From contig CANLVH010000003.1 in the NCBI GenBank assembly GCA_947494545.1, positions 124,001-188,000 of the forward strand: a stretch of 64,000 nucleotides of DNA. Reading direction: 5' to 3'. The DNA comes from an uncultured Mesonia sp. (GTDB lineage: Bacteria > Bacteroidota > Bacteroidia > Flavobacteriales > Flavobacteriaceae). Below, piece by piece: positions 15,969-25,295 of this stretch. The notes below the pieces were generated by a model. It was given only the letters and a program-made list of their open reading frames with translations, was not told the origin of the DNA and did no database searches. Numbering within the stretch: the first letter of the stretch is position 1; each line of letters begins with the position of its first letter. The position numbers and the translations under genes were made by a program.

Positions 15969-18900
15969 ATGATCCTTTTTTTCGGCGATCCGCATCAAAC
16001 TGTTTTTGCAGTACAAGTAGTAGAAAAATTACCCCAAGCTTCAATAGAGAAATTAACCTGGCTTTTTGGCAATAGTCCGCAAATAGAAAGCAATACCGTA
16101 GCAGGAAATTTTGTTGGTCCGCGTAAAACCATGATAAGTCCGTGGAGCACCAATGCGGTAGAAATTACGCAAAATATGGGTATAGAAGGTATTTTAAGAA
16201 TAGAAGAATTTTACCAAGAAAGCACGCAAAACGCCGGTTATGACCCAATGGTATCGCAAAAATACGAAGGTTTAGACCAGACTATTTTTAAAGTAAACCA
16301 TTCGCCGGAAACTATTGAAGAAATAGATACTGCAGACATTGCAGCATATAATAAAAAATACGGATTAGCGTTAAACGCGGAAGAAATAACCTATTTAGAA
16401 AAGCTTTCTGAAAAATTAGATAGAAAATTAACCGATTCTGAACTTTTTGGATTTTCGCAAATCAATTCAGAACACTGTCGCCATAAAATATTTAATGGCG
16501 TTTTTATAATTGACGGAGAAAAAAAAGGAGATTCCCTGTTTCAGCTCATTAAAAAAACGGCCAAAGAAAACCCTAACGGAATTGTTTCGGCGTATAAAGA
16601 TAACGTTGCATTTTTAGAAGGACCAAAAGTAGAACAATTTGCACCGCAATATGCAGACAAACCTTCATATTACCAAAACAAAGATTTTGAGTCTGTAATT
16701 TCCTTAAAAGCAGAAACACACAATTTCCCTACAACCGTAGAACCTTTTAATGGCGCTGCAACCGGTAGTGGTGGCGAAATACGCGACAGGCTTGCGGGCG
16801 GAAAAGGCTCTTTACCCTTAGCCGGAACCGCAGTTTATATGACCGGCTATTCGCGTTTAAATAAAAATCCTTGGGAAAATGCCATTAAAGAAAGAGAATG
16901 GTTGTATCAAACCCCTATGGAAATTTTAATAAAAGCCTCTAATGGCGCTTCTGACTTTGGAAACAAATTTGGGCAACCACTTATCACCGGTTCTGTATTA
17001 ACTTTTGAGCACGACGAAGATAATCGTTTATTAGGTTATGATAAATCAATTATGCTCGCCGGCGGAATTGGTTATGCAAAAGCCAAAGACGCTATAAAAG
17101 AAGTACCCAAAAAGGACGACCGAATTATAGTTCTAGGAGGAGAAAATTATCGTATTGGAATGGGAGGCGCAGCAGTTTCTTCTGCAGATACCGGAGAATT
17201 TGCTAGTGGTTTAGAATTAAACGCCGTGCAGCGTTCTAATCCGGAAATGCAAAAACGCGCAGCCAACGCTATTCGCGGAATGGTAGAAAGCGATGATAAT
17301 CCTATTATTTCTATACACGACCACGGCGCAGGAGGACATTTAAACTGTTTAAGTGAGTTGGTAGAAGATACCGGCGGTAATATTGCTTTAGATAAATTAC
17401 CGGTTGGCGACCCAACCCTTTCCGCTAAGGAAATTATTGGGAACGAGTCGCAAGAACGTATGGGGTTATTAATTGCTCCGAAACATTTAAGTAACTTAGA
17501 AAAAATTGCAAAACGTGAACGCTCGCCGCTCTACGATGTTGGTCATGTAACAGACGACAATAATTTTATTTTTAAGCACCAAAAAACCGGCGAAACCCCA
17601 ATGAATTTTGCATTGGAAGATATGTTTGGCAGTTCGCCAACCACTATTATGAGCGATACGAAAGTGTCGCGTACCTATAAAGATTTAGAATACGATTCGG
17701 CTAAAATTTATGATTATGTAGAACAAGTTTTACAGTTGGAAGCTGTGGCTTGTAAAGATTGGCTTACCAACAAAGTAGATCGTTGTGTAAGTGGTCGTGT
17801 TGCAAAGCAACAATCTCTTGGTGCCTTGCAATTGCCGCTTAATAATGTTGGCGTTATGGCTTTAGATTATAACGGCAAAAACGGTATAGCAACCAGCATT
17901 GGCCACTCGCCTATTTCAGCTTTGATAGATGCAGCAGCCGGTTCTCGCAACTCGGTTGCAGAAGCTTTGAGCAATATTATTTGGGCACCTTTAGAAAACG
18001 GCTTGCAGTCTGTTTCTTTATCTGCCAACTGGATGTGGCCTTGCAACAATCCGGGCGAAGATGCCAGGTTATACGAAGCTGTAGAAGCTTTATCTAACTT
18101 TGCTATAGATTTAGGAATTAACGTGCCAACCGGTAAAGATTCTTTATCGATGAAGCAAAAATATAAAGACACAGAAGTTATTGCGCCGGGAACGGTAATT
18201 GTTTCGGCTGCAGCCACGTGTAACAATATTAAACAAGTGGTAGAGCCGGTTTTTCAATCGGAAAATTCTAAAGGTGCAATTTATTACCTTAATTTATCTG
18301 CAGATAAATTTAAACTTGGTGGCTCTTCTTTTGGGCAAATTTTAAATAAAATAGGTACAGAAACGCCTACAATTAAAGATGTAGAAAATTTTAAAAATAG
18401 TTTTGAGGCTATACAAGAGCTTATTAAACAAGAGCAAATTGTTGCAGGACATGATATCGCTTCCGGCGGATTAGTTACCAGCTTACTCGAAATGTGTTTT
18501 GCCAATACAAATATTGGTGCCGAAATAGATTTATCTAGCTTAGAAGAAAAAGATTCCGTAAAGGCTTTATTTAATGAAAACTGCGGAATTATATTTCAAG
18601 CGAAAGATGCATCTGTAGAAGAATTTTTAAAGAAAAAGAATATAAATTTCCACAAAATAGGAAAGGTTAACAATTCCGGAACTTTACAAGTACGCAATTA
18701 TGAAACAAATTTGGAGTTTGATGTAGCTAAATATCGCGATGTTTGGTATAAAACTTCTTATTTGTTAGACAAAGAACAAAGCGGCGAGCAAAAAGCCAAA
18801 GAGCGTTTTGAAAACTATAAAAAGCAGCCATTAACCTATAGATTTCCTGAGAATTTCAACGGGAAATTGCCACAAATAAATACCGACAAACCCAAAATTA

Positions 18901-19637
18901 AAGCAGCTATAATACGCGAAAAAGGTTCTAACTCAGAACGCGAAATGGCGCGGGCTATGCATTTGGCAGGTTTTGATGTAAAAGACGTGCATATGACCGA
19001 TTTAATTACCGGTAGGGAAACTTTAGAAGACATTCAATTTATTGCAGCTGTAGGCGGATTTTCTAATTCCGATGTTTTAGGAAGCGCCAAAGGTTGGGCC
19101 GGCGCATTTTTATACAACGAAAAAGCTAACAAAGCCATTAAAAACTTTTTTAATAGAGAAGACACTTTGTCTTTAGGTGTTTGCAACGGTTGTCAATTAT
19201 TTATAGAACTAGGTTTGATAAATCCGGATCATCAAGAAAAACCAAAAATGCTGCATAACGACTCGCATAAATTTGAGTGTAATTTTACCAGTGTAGAGAT
19301 TCAGGATAATCATTCGGTTATGCTTTCTTCGCTTTCGGGAAGTCGATTAGGAATTTGGGCAGCGCATGGCGAGGGCAAGTTTAGTTTCCCTTACGAGGAA
19401 GAAAAATATAATATCCCGGCTAAGTACGGGTATGCGGATTATCCCGCCAACCCCAACGGCTCCGATTTTAATACCGCTATGCTAACAGACGATACCGGAA
19501 GACATTTGGTTATGATGCCACATTTAGAACGCTCTACATTTACATGGAACTGGCCGTATTACCCTAAAAACAGAAAAGACGAAGTATCGCCTTGGTTAGA
19601 GGCTTTTGTAAATGCGAGAAAATGGTTGGAGAATTAA
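15969..19637 (+). CDS. purL: Phosphoribosylformylglycinamidine synthase (FGAM synthase), long form
   Basis: Fourth step of purine synthesis: FGAR + glutamine + ATP to FGAM. This is the single-chain form of 1222 aa with N-terminal, FGAM synthase and glutaminase domains in one polypeptide. The HCRHK segment (SEHCRHKIFNG), the ATP-site GGGEIRDRLAGG region and the C-terminal amidotransferase nucleophile C1072 in GVCNGCQ with HGEGKF downstream are all present. It stands as a single gene with its own promoter and terminator. A longer frame opening with TTG at 15936 is rejected because the -7 promoter element lies on it. Confidence 0.98.
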   Translation: MILFFGDPHQTVFAVQVVEKLPQASIEKLTWLFGNSPQIESNTVAGNFVGPRKTMISPWSTNAVEITQNMGIEGILRIEEFYQESTQNAGYDPMVSQKYEGLDQTIFKVNHSPETIEEIDTADIAAYNKKYGLALNAEEITYLEKLSEKLDRKLTDSELFGFSQINSEHCRHKIFNGVFIIDGEKKGDSLFQLIKKTAKENPNGIVSAYKDNVAFLEGPKVEQFAPQYADKPSYYQNKDFESVISLKAETHNFPTTVEPFNGAATGSGGEIRDRLAGGKGSLPLAGTAVYMTGYSRLNKNPWENAIKEREWLYQTPMEILIKASNGASDFGNKFGQPLITGSVLTFEHDEDNRLLGYDKSIMLAGGIGYAKAKDAIKEVPKKDDRIIVLGGENYRIGMGGAAVSSADTGEFASGLELNAVQRSNPEMQKRAANAIRGMVESDDNPIISIHDHGAGGHLNCLSELVEDTGGNIALDKLPVGDPTLSAKEIIGNESQERMGLLIAPKHLSNLEKIAKRERSPLYDVGHVTDDNNFIFKHQKTGETPMNFALEDMFGSSPTTIMSDTKVSRTYKDLEYDSAKIYDYVEQVLQLEAVACKDWLTNKVDRCVSGRVAKQQSLGALQLPLNNVGVMALDYNGKNGIATSIGHSPISALIDAAAGSRNSVAEALSNIIWAPLENGLQSVSLSANWMWPCNNPGEDARLYEAVEALSNFAIDLGINVPTGKDSLSMKQKYKDTEVIAPGTVIVSAAATCNNIKQVVEPVFQSENSKGAIYYLNLSADKFKLGGSSFGQILNKIGTETPTIKDVENFKNSFEAIQELIKQEQIVAGHDIASGGLVTSLLEMCFANTNIGAEIDLSSLEEKDSVKALFNENCGIIFQAKDASVEEFLKKKNINFHKIGKVNNSGTLQVRNYETNLEFDVAKYRDVWYKTSYLLDKEQSGEQKAKERFENYKKQPLTYRFPENFNGKLPQINTDKPKIKAAIIREKGSNSEREMARAMHLAGFDVKDVHMTDLITGRETLEDIQFIAAVGGFSNSDVLGSAKGWAGAFLYNEKANKAIKNFFNREDTLSLGVCNGCQLFIELGLINPDHQEKPKMLHNDSHKFECNFTSVEIQDNHSVMLSSLSGSRLGIWAAHGEGKFSFPYEEEKYNIPAKYGYADYPANPNGSDFNTAMLTDDTGRHLVMMPHLERSTFTWNWPYYPKNRKDEVSPWLEAFVNARKWLEN

Positions 19638-19663
19638 GAAACTTTCAAATAAAATTGAAAAAC

Positions 19664-19703
19664 AAAATCTCCGTTGTTAATATAAAACACCGGGGATTTT
19701 TTA
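19664..19703 (+). terminator. Terminator of purL
   Basis: AAATCTCCG (19665-19673) pairs with CGGGGATTT (19691-19699) with one wobble, then a T run. The loop is long (17 nt). The remaining 267 bp up to the next gene hold no recognisable feature except one copy of the TTCCGTAAAG motif at 19786. Confidence 0.6.
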
Positions 19704-19970
19704 TTATGAAAGCTAAGATTAAACAGGCGGATAGAGTAAATATTAACAATTGTTCATTCCAAGTACATTTTCTACAAACTTATTTTTCCGTAAAGTAAAA
19801 ATAGTAAAAACTCAATTTCCTGCTGCTATCTTTATCATTTTCAACACAAAACAAGCCAAGTAATTAGTAAGCCCTTTATAGTTTAAGATATTTAAATTGA
19901 GTTTTGTAAAAATTAATTTTAAAAGAAGCGTAAATTTCCTATTTTGCATAGAAATAAATACCATCTTCTT

Positions 19971-21749
19971 ATGAAAGAGCCTACACGATTATTCGACTTT
20001 CCGCATTACCAACTTGAAAAATTTAACCTTAAAAAAGCCTTGGTAACAAAATATAATGGCGAATGGATTGGAACTTCCTCAAAAGAATATATAGATAAAG
20101 CTAACCAAATTAGCCGTGCTTTACTGCGAATGGGCGTAAAAGCAAACGATAAAATTGCTGTAATTTCTACCAGTAACCGAACCGAGTGGAATATTATGGA
20201 TATTGGTATTTTACAAATTGGCGCGCAAAATGTACCGGTTTATCCAACTATTTCTGAAGAAGAATACGAATATGTCTTATCGCACAGCGAATCTAGTTAC
20301 TGTTTTGTGTCTGACAAAGAAGTCTTAGATAAAGTCAACAAGATTAAAGATAAAGTAGAGACATTAAAAGATGTTTATTCTTTTGAAGATATAAAAGGAG
20401 TAAAAAACTGGTCTGAATTATTAGAATTAGGTAAAGACGATGACAACCAAGAAGAAGTAGAAAAAATTAAAGACTCTATTAAAGAAGACGATTTAGCTAC
20501 TTTAATTTATACTTCCGGTACCACCGGAAAACCAAAAGGCGTTATGTTATCGCATAAAAATATTGTAAGCAACGCGATAAATTGTTCTACCAGATTACCT
20601 TTAGAGCCCGGAGATAACTTGGCTTTAAGTTTTTTACCGGTTTGTCACGTTTACGAGCGTATGCTAATTTATTTATACCAATATAACGGTGTTACAATTT
20701 ATTATGCAGAATCTATAGATAAAATTAGCGATAACTTAAAAGAAGTAAAACCAGATGTAATGTCTGCCGTACCAAGACTTCTAGAAAAAGTTTACGATAA
20801 GATTGTAGCCAAAGGCAGTGAACTTACCGGCGTAAAAAAGAAACTATTTTACTGGGCAGTAGAACTAGGGGAAGAGTACGAACCTTACGGTAAAAACGGC
20901 TGGTGGTTTGAGTTTCAACTAAAAATTGCACGAAAATTAATCTTTTCTAAATGGCAAGAAGCCCTTGGCGGAAACATTCAAGCCATTGTTTCGGGTAGTG
21001 CGGCATTACAGCCTCGCTTAGCGCGGATTTTTAACGCAGCCGGCTTAAATGTAGTAGAAGGTTATGGTTTAACCGAAACTTCGCCGGTTATATCTGTAAA
21101 CGATATGCGTAATAACGGCTTAAAAATTGGAACTGTAGGAAAACCTATACCGGAGACAGAAATAAAAATTGCAGACGATGGCGAAATTCTAGTTGCCGGA
21201 CCGCAAGTAATGATAGGTTATTTTAAAGATGAAGAACAAACCAAAGAAGTCTTTACAGACAAATACCTACATACAGGCGATATTGGTGATATAGACGAAG
21301 ATGGCTTTTTATCTATAAAAGACAGAAAAAAAGAAATGTTTAAAACTTCTGGCGGAAAATACGTGGCGCCACAAAAAGTTGAAAACGCCATAAAACAATC
21401 GCGATTTATAGAACAAGTAATGGTGGTTGGCGAAGGCGAAAAAATGCCGGCAGCTTTAATTCAGCCAAATTTTGAATTTATTAAAGAATGGGCAAAACGC
21501 AAAAACATAGAGCTAGAAGAATCTAACGAAGCTATTGTTAGAAATACTTCGGTAAGAGATAGAATTCAAGAAGAAATAGATTTTTATAATGAACGTTTCG
21601 GGCATTGGGAACAAGTAAAAACCTTTGAACTTACTCCTGTAGAATGGACGGTAGACAACGACCACCTTACCCCTACGATGAAGGTGAAAAGAAAAGTAGT
21701 AAAAGCAAAACATGAAGATTTGTATAACAAATTATATAATCGTTTTTAG
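19971..21749 (+). CDS. Long-chain acyl-CoA synthetase (AMP-forming)
   Basis: Activates fatty acids to acyl-CoA by way of an acyl-adenylate; 592 aa, the length of the bacterial FadD15/FAA-like group. The P-loop LIYTSGTTGKPKGVML is at about 177-192, the adenylate-binding GYGLTETSPVIS near 363-374 and the hinge region YLHTGDIGDIDEDGF with KDRKKEMFKTSGGKYV after it. The catalytic lysine near the end is compatible with LTPTMKVKRK. It lies just upstream of the beta-oxidation genes but has its own terminator, so it is a separate transcript of the same pathway. Start chosen as ATG at 19971; an upstream in-frame TTG gives no conserved residues. Confidence 0.95.
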   Translation: MKEPTRLFDFPHYQLEKFNLKKALVTKYNGEWIGTSSKEYIDKANQISRALLRMGVKANDKIAVISTSNRTEWNIMDIGILQIGAQNVPVYPTISEEEYEYVLSHSESSYCFVSDKEVLDKVNKIKDKVETLKDVYSFEDIKGVKNWSELLELGKDDDNQEEVEKIKDSIKEDDLATLIYTSGTTGKPKGVMLSHKNIVSNAINCSTRLPLEPGDNLALSFLPVCHVYERMLIYLYQYNGVTIYYAESIDKISDNLKEVKPDVMSAVPRLLEKVYDKIVAKGSELTGVKKKLFYWAVELGEEYEPYGKNGWWFEFQLKIARKLIFSKWQEALGGNIQAIVSGSAALQPRLARIFNAAGLNVVEGYGLTETSPVISVNDMRNNGLKIGTVGKPIPETEIKIADDGEILVAGPQVMIGYFKDEEQTKEVFTDKYLHTGDIGDIDEDGFLSIKDRKKEMFKTSGGKYVAPQKVENAIKQSRFIEQVMVVGEGEKMPAALIQPNFEFIKEWAKRKNIELEESNEAIVRNTSVRDRIQEEIDFYNERFGHWEQVKTFELTPVEWTVDNDHLTPTMKVKRKVVKAKHEDLYNKLYNRF

Positions 21750-21798
21750 CAAAATTATGCCTTAAAGCCTTATACAAATTACTTCTAAAACACCACTT

Positions 21799-21837
21799 GC
21801 GTGCTATTTTGTTTTAAAATATGCACGCTTTTTTTTT
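21799..21837 (+). terminator. Terminator of the acyl-CoA synthetase gene
   Basis: GCGTGC (21799-21804) pairs with GCACGC (21823-21828), with TATTTT/AAAATA continuing inside, followed by nine T. Confidence 0.85.
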
Positions 21838-21913
21838 AAATAGTTTTGCATTTTATTCCATTGCCTTTTTTTAACGAGTTTTATCCAAATTTTTAAACTT
21901 TTTTTAAAGTTTT

Positions 21914-21931
21914 TATTATGCGCGCATAATA
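21914..21931. promoter_or_regulatory. 18-bp palindromic operator of the MarR/beta-oxidation operon
   Basis: TATTATGCGCGCATAATA is a perfect palindrome. Its centre lies 21 bp upstream of the -7 element centre, so it covers the -33 region; a bound MarR dimer would block polymerase. It is the only such palindrome I see near these genes. Confidence 0.75.
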
Positions 21932-21939
21932 TATTTTAG

Positions 21940-21947
21940 TATATTTG
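21940..21947 (+). promoter_or_regulatory. -7 element of the MarR/beta-oxidation operon
   Basis: TATATTTG, exact consensus, 19 nt before the MarR ATG. Confidence 0.7.
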
Positions 21948-21966
21948 GAAGAACCAAAACTTACGA

Positions 21967-22419
21967 ATGAGAGAAAAGACAATAGATTATACATTAAGAT
22001 CTACGTGGATAGCCGTATCTAAGATGTATAATGAGGAAGCCGGAAAAAAAGGCAGTACAATGGCAACCGGTTTTACCTTATTAAATATAGACCCGGAAGA
22101 AGGCACGCCTTCAACATCTTTAGGACCAAAAATGGGAATGGAAGCCACTAGTTTATCGCGTACGCTACGTGCTATGGAAGACAAAGGTTTAATAACCAGA
22201 AAAAGAAATCCTGAAGATGGCAGAAGCGTACTTATACAACTTACCGATTTTGGTAGGGAAATGCGCGAATTTTCTAAAGGGGTGGTTTTAACCTTTGATG
22301 AAGCGGTAAAAAAAGAAATTCCTGAAGAAGATTTAAAAACCTTTCACCGGGTAGCTAATACAATAATGGAAATGATTAATAATAAAAGAATTTATAAACC
22401 AGAAACTTCGCTAAAATAA
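21967..22419 (+). CDS. MarR family transcriptional regulator of fatty-acid degradation
   Basis: A winged-helix regulator of the MarR family, 150 aa. The recognition helix region MEATSLSRTLRAMEDKGLI (about 58-76) and the wing TRKRNPEDGRSVLIQLT (77-93) are clear. It is the first gene of the operon: the beta-oxidation fusion gene follows after 1 nt, and a perfect 18-bp palindrome overlaps its promoter. The simplest reading is an autoregulated repressor released by acyl-CoA or fatty acid, as FadR/FarR-type MarR proteins act, but the ligand is inferred only from the genes it is linked to. Confidence 0.93.
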   Translation: MREKTIDYTLRSTWIAVSKMYNEEAGKKGSTMATGFTLLNIDPEEGTPSTSLGPKMGMEATSLSRTLRAMEDKGLITRKRNPEDGRSVLIQLTDFGREMREFSKGVVLTFDEAVKKEIPEEDLKTFHRVANTIMEMINNKRIYKPETSLK

Positions 22420-22420
22420 T

Positions 22421-24826
22421 ATGAAAAGAAGAATTAACAAAGTTGCAGTAATCGGCTCCGGAATTATGGGAAGCGGTATTGCCTGTCATTTCGCCAATAT
22501 TGGCGTAGAGGTTTTACTGTTAGATATCGTTCCGCGAGAGCTTAATGAGAAAGAAAAGAAAAAAGGTCTTAGTTTAGAAGATAAAGAAGTACGTAACCGT
22601 ATAGTAAACAATTCTTTACAAGAGGCTTTAAAATCTAAACCCTCTCCTATTTATCATAAAAAATTTGCAAACCGCATAAGCACCGGTAATTTACAAGACG
22701 ATATAGAAAAAGTGTCTGATGCAGATTGGATTATAGAAGTGGTAGTAGAGCGCTTAGATATCAAAAAAGATGTTTTTGAAAAATTAGAAAAGCACCGTAA
22801 AAAAGGTACTTTAATTACTTCTAACACATCGGGAATCCCAATTGCCAAAATGAGCGAAGGACGCAGCGAAGACTTTAAAAAGCATTTCTGCGGAACACAT
22901 TTCTTTAATCCGCCACGTTATTTGCGTTTATTCGAGATTATTCCGGGACCTGATACTTCAGAAAGTGTTTTAGAATTTTTAAAAGATTACGGCGAGCAAT
23001 ATTTGGGTAAAAATGCAGTAGTAGCAAAAGATACGCCGGCCTTTATTGGTAACCGCATTGGTATTTTTAGCATTATGAGCCTTTTCCATATGGTAAAAGA
23101 TATGGATATGACCATAGAAGAAGTAGACAAACTAACCGGTCCGGTAATTGGTAGACAAAAATCGGCTACCTTCCGCACAGTAGATGTGGTTGGTTTAGAC
23201 ACTTTGGTACACGTGGCCAACGGTCTGTATGAAAACGCACCAGACGATGAGCAACACGAGCTTTTTAAGCTTCCTGATTTTATACAAACCATGATGGATA
23301 ATGAATGGTACGGAAGTAAAAGCGGTCAAGGATTCTACAAAAAGATAAAAAATAAAGACGGTTCCAGCACTATCAAGTCTTTAGACTTGGAGAAAATGGA
23401 ATATCGCGATAAAAAGAAAGCCTCTTTTGGAACTTTAGAAAAAACAAAATCTATTGATAAAGTAGAAGATCGTTTTGAAGTATTGATTGAGGGAAAAGAC
23501 AAAGCGAGCGAATTTTACCGTAAAAACTTTTCGGCTTTGTTTGCTTATGTTTCTAACCGTATTCCGGAAATTTCAGATGATCTATATAAGATAGACGACG
23601 GGATGCGCGCCGGTTTTGGCTGGGAGCACGGTCCGTTTCAAATTTGGGATGCCATTGGCGTTAAGAAAGGCATCGAAATGATGAAAAAAGAAGGTTACGA
23701 ACCTGCCGCGTGGGTAAACGAAATGCTAGAAAACGGTATTGATAGTTTTTATTCCGTAAAAGAGGGCAACACCTATTATTATAACCTTCAGCAGAAAAAA
23801 CACGTAAAAATACCCGGACAAGATAAGTTTATTGTTTTAGATAACATTAGAGAAACTAAAGAAGTCTGGAGCAATAGCGGGGTAATCATTCAAGATCTAG
23901 GAGACGGGATTTTAAACTTAGAATTCCGTAGTAAAATGAATGCCATTGGCGGCGATGTTCTTGACGGAATTAACAAAGCAATAGACTTAGCCGAAGAAAA
24001 ATACCGCGGTTTAGTAGTATATAACGAAGGTAAAAATTTCTCTGTTGGCGCAAATATCGGGATGATTTTTATGATGGCGGCAGAACAAGAATATGACGAG
24101 TTACATATGGCAATCAAGTATTTTCAGGATACAATGATGCGTATGCGCTACTCCTCTATTCCAACCGTTTCTGCGCCACACAATATGACTTTAGGTGGCG
24201 GCTGCGAACTTTCGTTGCACGCAGATAAAGTTGTGGCTCACGCAGAAACTTATATAGGTTTGGTAGAATTTGGCGTAGGTGTAATTCCTGGCGGCGGCGG
24301 TTCTAAAGAAATGACCTTAAGAGCGGCAGATACTTATCAAAAAGACGATGTAGAATTAAACCGCTTGCGCGAAAATTTCTTAACCATAGGAATGGCAAAA
24401 GTGTCTACTTCTGCAGAAGAAGCTTTTGATACCAATATTTTGCAAAGAGGAAAAGACATTGTAGTGGTTAATAAAGACAGGCAACTCACTATTGCCAAGC
24501 AACATGCCTTATTAATGGCAGAAAACGGTTATACCAAACCAATTATGCGTAATAATATAAAAGTTCTTGGTAAACAAGCATTAGGAGCTTTCTTGGTTGG
24601 AACCGATCAAATGAATGCAGGTAACTACATAAGTGATCACGATAAAAAAATAGCCAACAAACTGGCCTACGTAATGGCAGGTGGCGATTTATCGGAAGCA
24701 CAAGAAGTAAGCGAGCAATATTTACTAGACTTAGAGCGCGAAGCTTTCTTATCGCTAACCGGCGAAAGAAAAACCTTAGAACGTTTACAGCATATGTTGC
24801 AAAAGGGGAAGCCGCTTAGAAATTAG
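22421..24826 (+). CDS. 3-hydroxyacyl-CoA dehydrogenase / enoyl-CoA hydratase (FadN-like)
   Basis: Bifunctional beta-oxidation enzyme of 801 aa in FadN order: dehydrogenase first, hydratase second. The NAD-binding GSGIMGSGIA is at 11-20; the 3HCDH N and C domains run to about 480, and the crotonase domain occupies about 495-710, with the oxyanion-hole segments NFSVGANIGM and TLGGGCELSLHADK and the catalytic-Glu region VEFGVGVIPGGGG. This order is reversed compared with FadB. It follows the MarR gene by 1 nt; the thiolase that completes the cycle is 470 bp downstream, separated by an inserted four-helix-bundle gene. Confidence 0.95.
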   Translation: MKRRINKVAVIGSGIMGSGIACHFANIGVEVLLLDIVPRELNEKEKKKGLSLEDKEVRNRIVNNSLQEALKSKPSPIYHKKFANRISTGNLQDDIEKVSDADWIIEVVVERLDIKKDVFEKLEKHRKKGTLITSNTSGIPIAKMSEGRSEDFKKHFCGTHFFNPPRYLRLFEIIPGPDTSESVLEFLKDYGEQYLGKNAVVAKDTPAFIGNRIGIFSIMSLFHMVKDMDMTIEEVDKLTGPVIGRQKSATFRTVDVVGLDTLVHVANGLYENAPDDEQHELFKLPDFIQTMMDNEWYGSKSGQGFYKKIKNKDGSSTIKSLDLEKMEYRDKKKASFGTLEKTKSIDKVEDRFEVLIEGKDKASEFYRKNFSALFAYVSNRIPEISDDLYKIDDGMRAGFGWEHGPFQIWDAIGVKKGIEMMKKEGYEPAAWVNEMLENGIDSFYSVKEGNTYYYNLQQKKHVKIPGQDKFIVLDNIRETKEVWSNSGVIIQDLGDGILNLEFRSKMNAIGGDVLDGINKAIDLAEEKYRGLVVYNEGKNFSVGANIGMIFMMAAEQEYDELHMAIKYFQDTMMRMRYSSIPTVSAPHNMTLGGGCELSLHADKVVAHAETYIGLVEFGVGVIPGGGGSKEMTLRAADTYQKDDVELNRLRENFLTIGMAKVSTSAEEAFDTNILQRGKDIVVVNKDRQLTIAKQHALLMAENGYTKPIMRNNIKVLGKQALGAFLVGTDQMNAGNYISDHDKKIANKLAYVMAGGDLSEAQEVSEQYLLDLEREAFLSLTGERKTLERLQHMLQKGKPLRN

Positions 24827-24844
24827 TCATATCGTATACTGTAT

Positions 24845-24855
24845 AATGTAAATTG
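24845..24855. repeat. Left arm of inverted repeat around the four-helix-bundle gene
   Basis: AATGTAAATTG, perfectly complementary to CAATTTACATT at 25232-25242. Confidence 0.7.
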
Positions 24856-24877
24856 TATAGTGTTAACTTATGTGAAA

Positions 24878-25225
24878 ATGAATTATTTTAAGGAATTAAA
24901 GGTTTGGCAAAAGGCAATGGATTTGGTAACCGAAATTTATTTATCCACTCAAAACTTCCCAAAAGAAGAAACTTATGGATTGATTTCACAAATTAGACGG
25001 TCAGCAATTTCAGTGCCTTCGAATATTGCGGAAGGCTGTGGCAGGAAGACAAATAAAGATTTTTCTAATTTTTTAGGAATGGCTTTAGGATCAGCTTTTG
25101 AATTGGAAACGCAACTTACAATTTGTAAGAACTTAAATTTTTTAAAAAATGACGAATTTGAAAATCTAGAGAACGAAATTAACCATATTCAAAATATGAT
25201 AATCAAATTACAGTCAAGCTTATAA
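24878..25225 (+). CDS. Four-helix-bundle protein (23S rRNA intervening-sequence type)
   Basis: A 115-aa protein of the four-helix-bundle family first known from intervening sequences in 23S rRNA genes. The family's start FKELKVWQKAMDLVTEIY, the central QIRRSAISVPSNIAEG (about 40-55) and the FLGMALGSAFELETQL helix (about 67-82) are clear. Members form pentamers and bind nucleic acid weakly; the role is unknown. Here it sits between two beta-oxidation genes with which it has no metabolic link, flanked by 11-bp inverted repeats and by AT-rich simple sequence, which points to insertion. I use the ATG at 24878; upstream GTG codons lie in the repeat. Confidence 0.92.
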   Translation: MNYFKELKVWQKAMDLVTEIYLSTQNFPKEETYGLISQIRRSAISVPSNIAEGCGRKTNKDFSNFLGMALGSAFELETQLTICKNLNFLKNDEFENLENEINHIQNMIIKLQSSL

Positions 25226-25231
25226 CATATG

Positions 25232-25242
25232 CAATTTACATT
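25232..25242. repeat. Right arm of inverted repeat around the four-helix-bundle gene
   Basis: CAATTTACATT, complement of 24845-24855; related CAATTTAC and ACAATATACA words follow up to the thiolase start. Confidence 0.7.
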
Positions 25243-25295
25243 TCAAAAAAACAATTTACGATAAACAATATACACTTTACAAAATACAAAATACA

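Noticed and set aside
17867..18226. 119-codon open frame on the - strand
   Set aside because: Antisense shadow of purL, which is certain.
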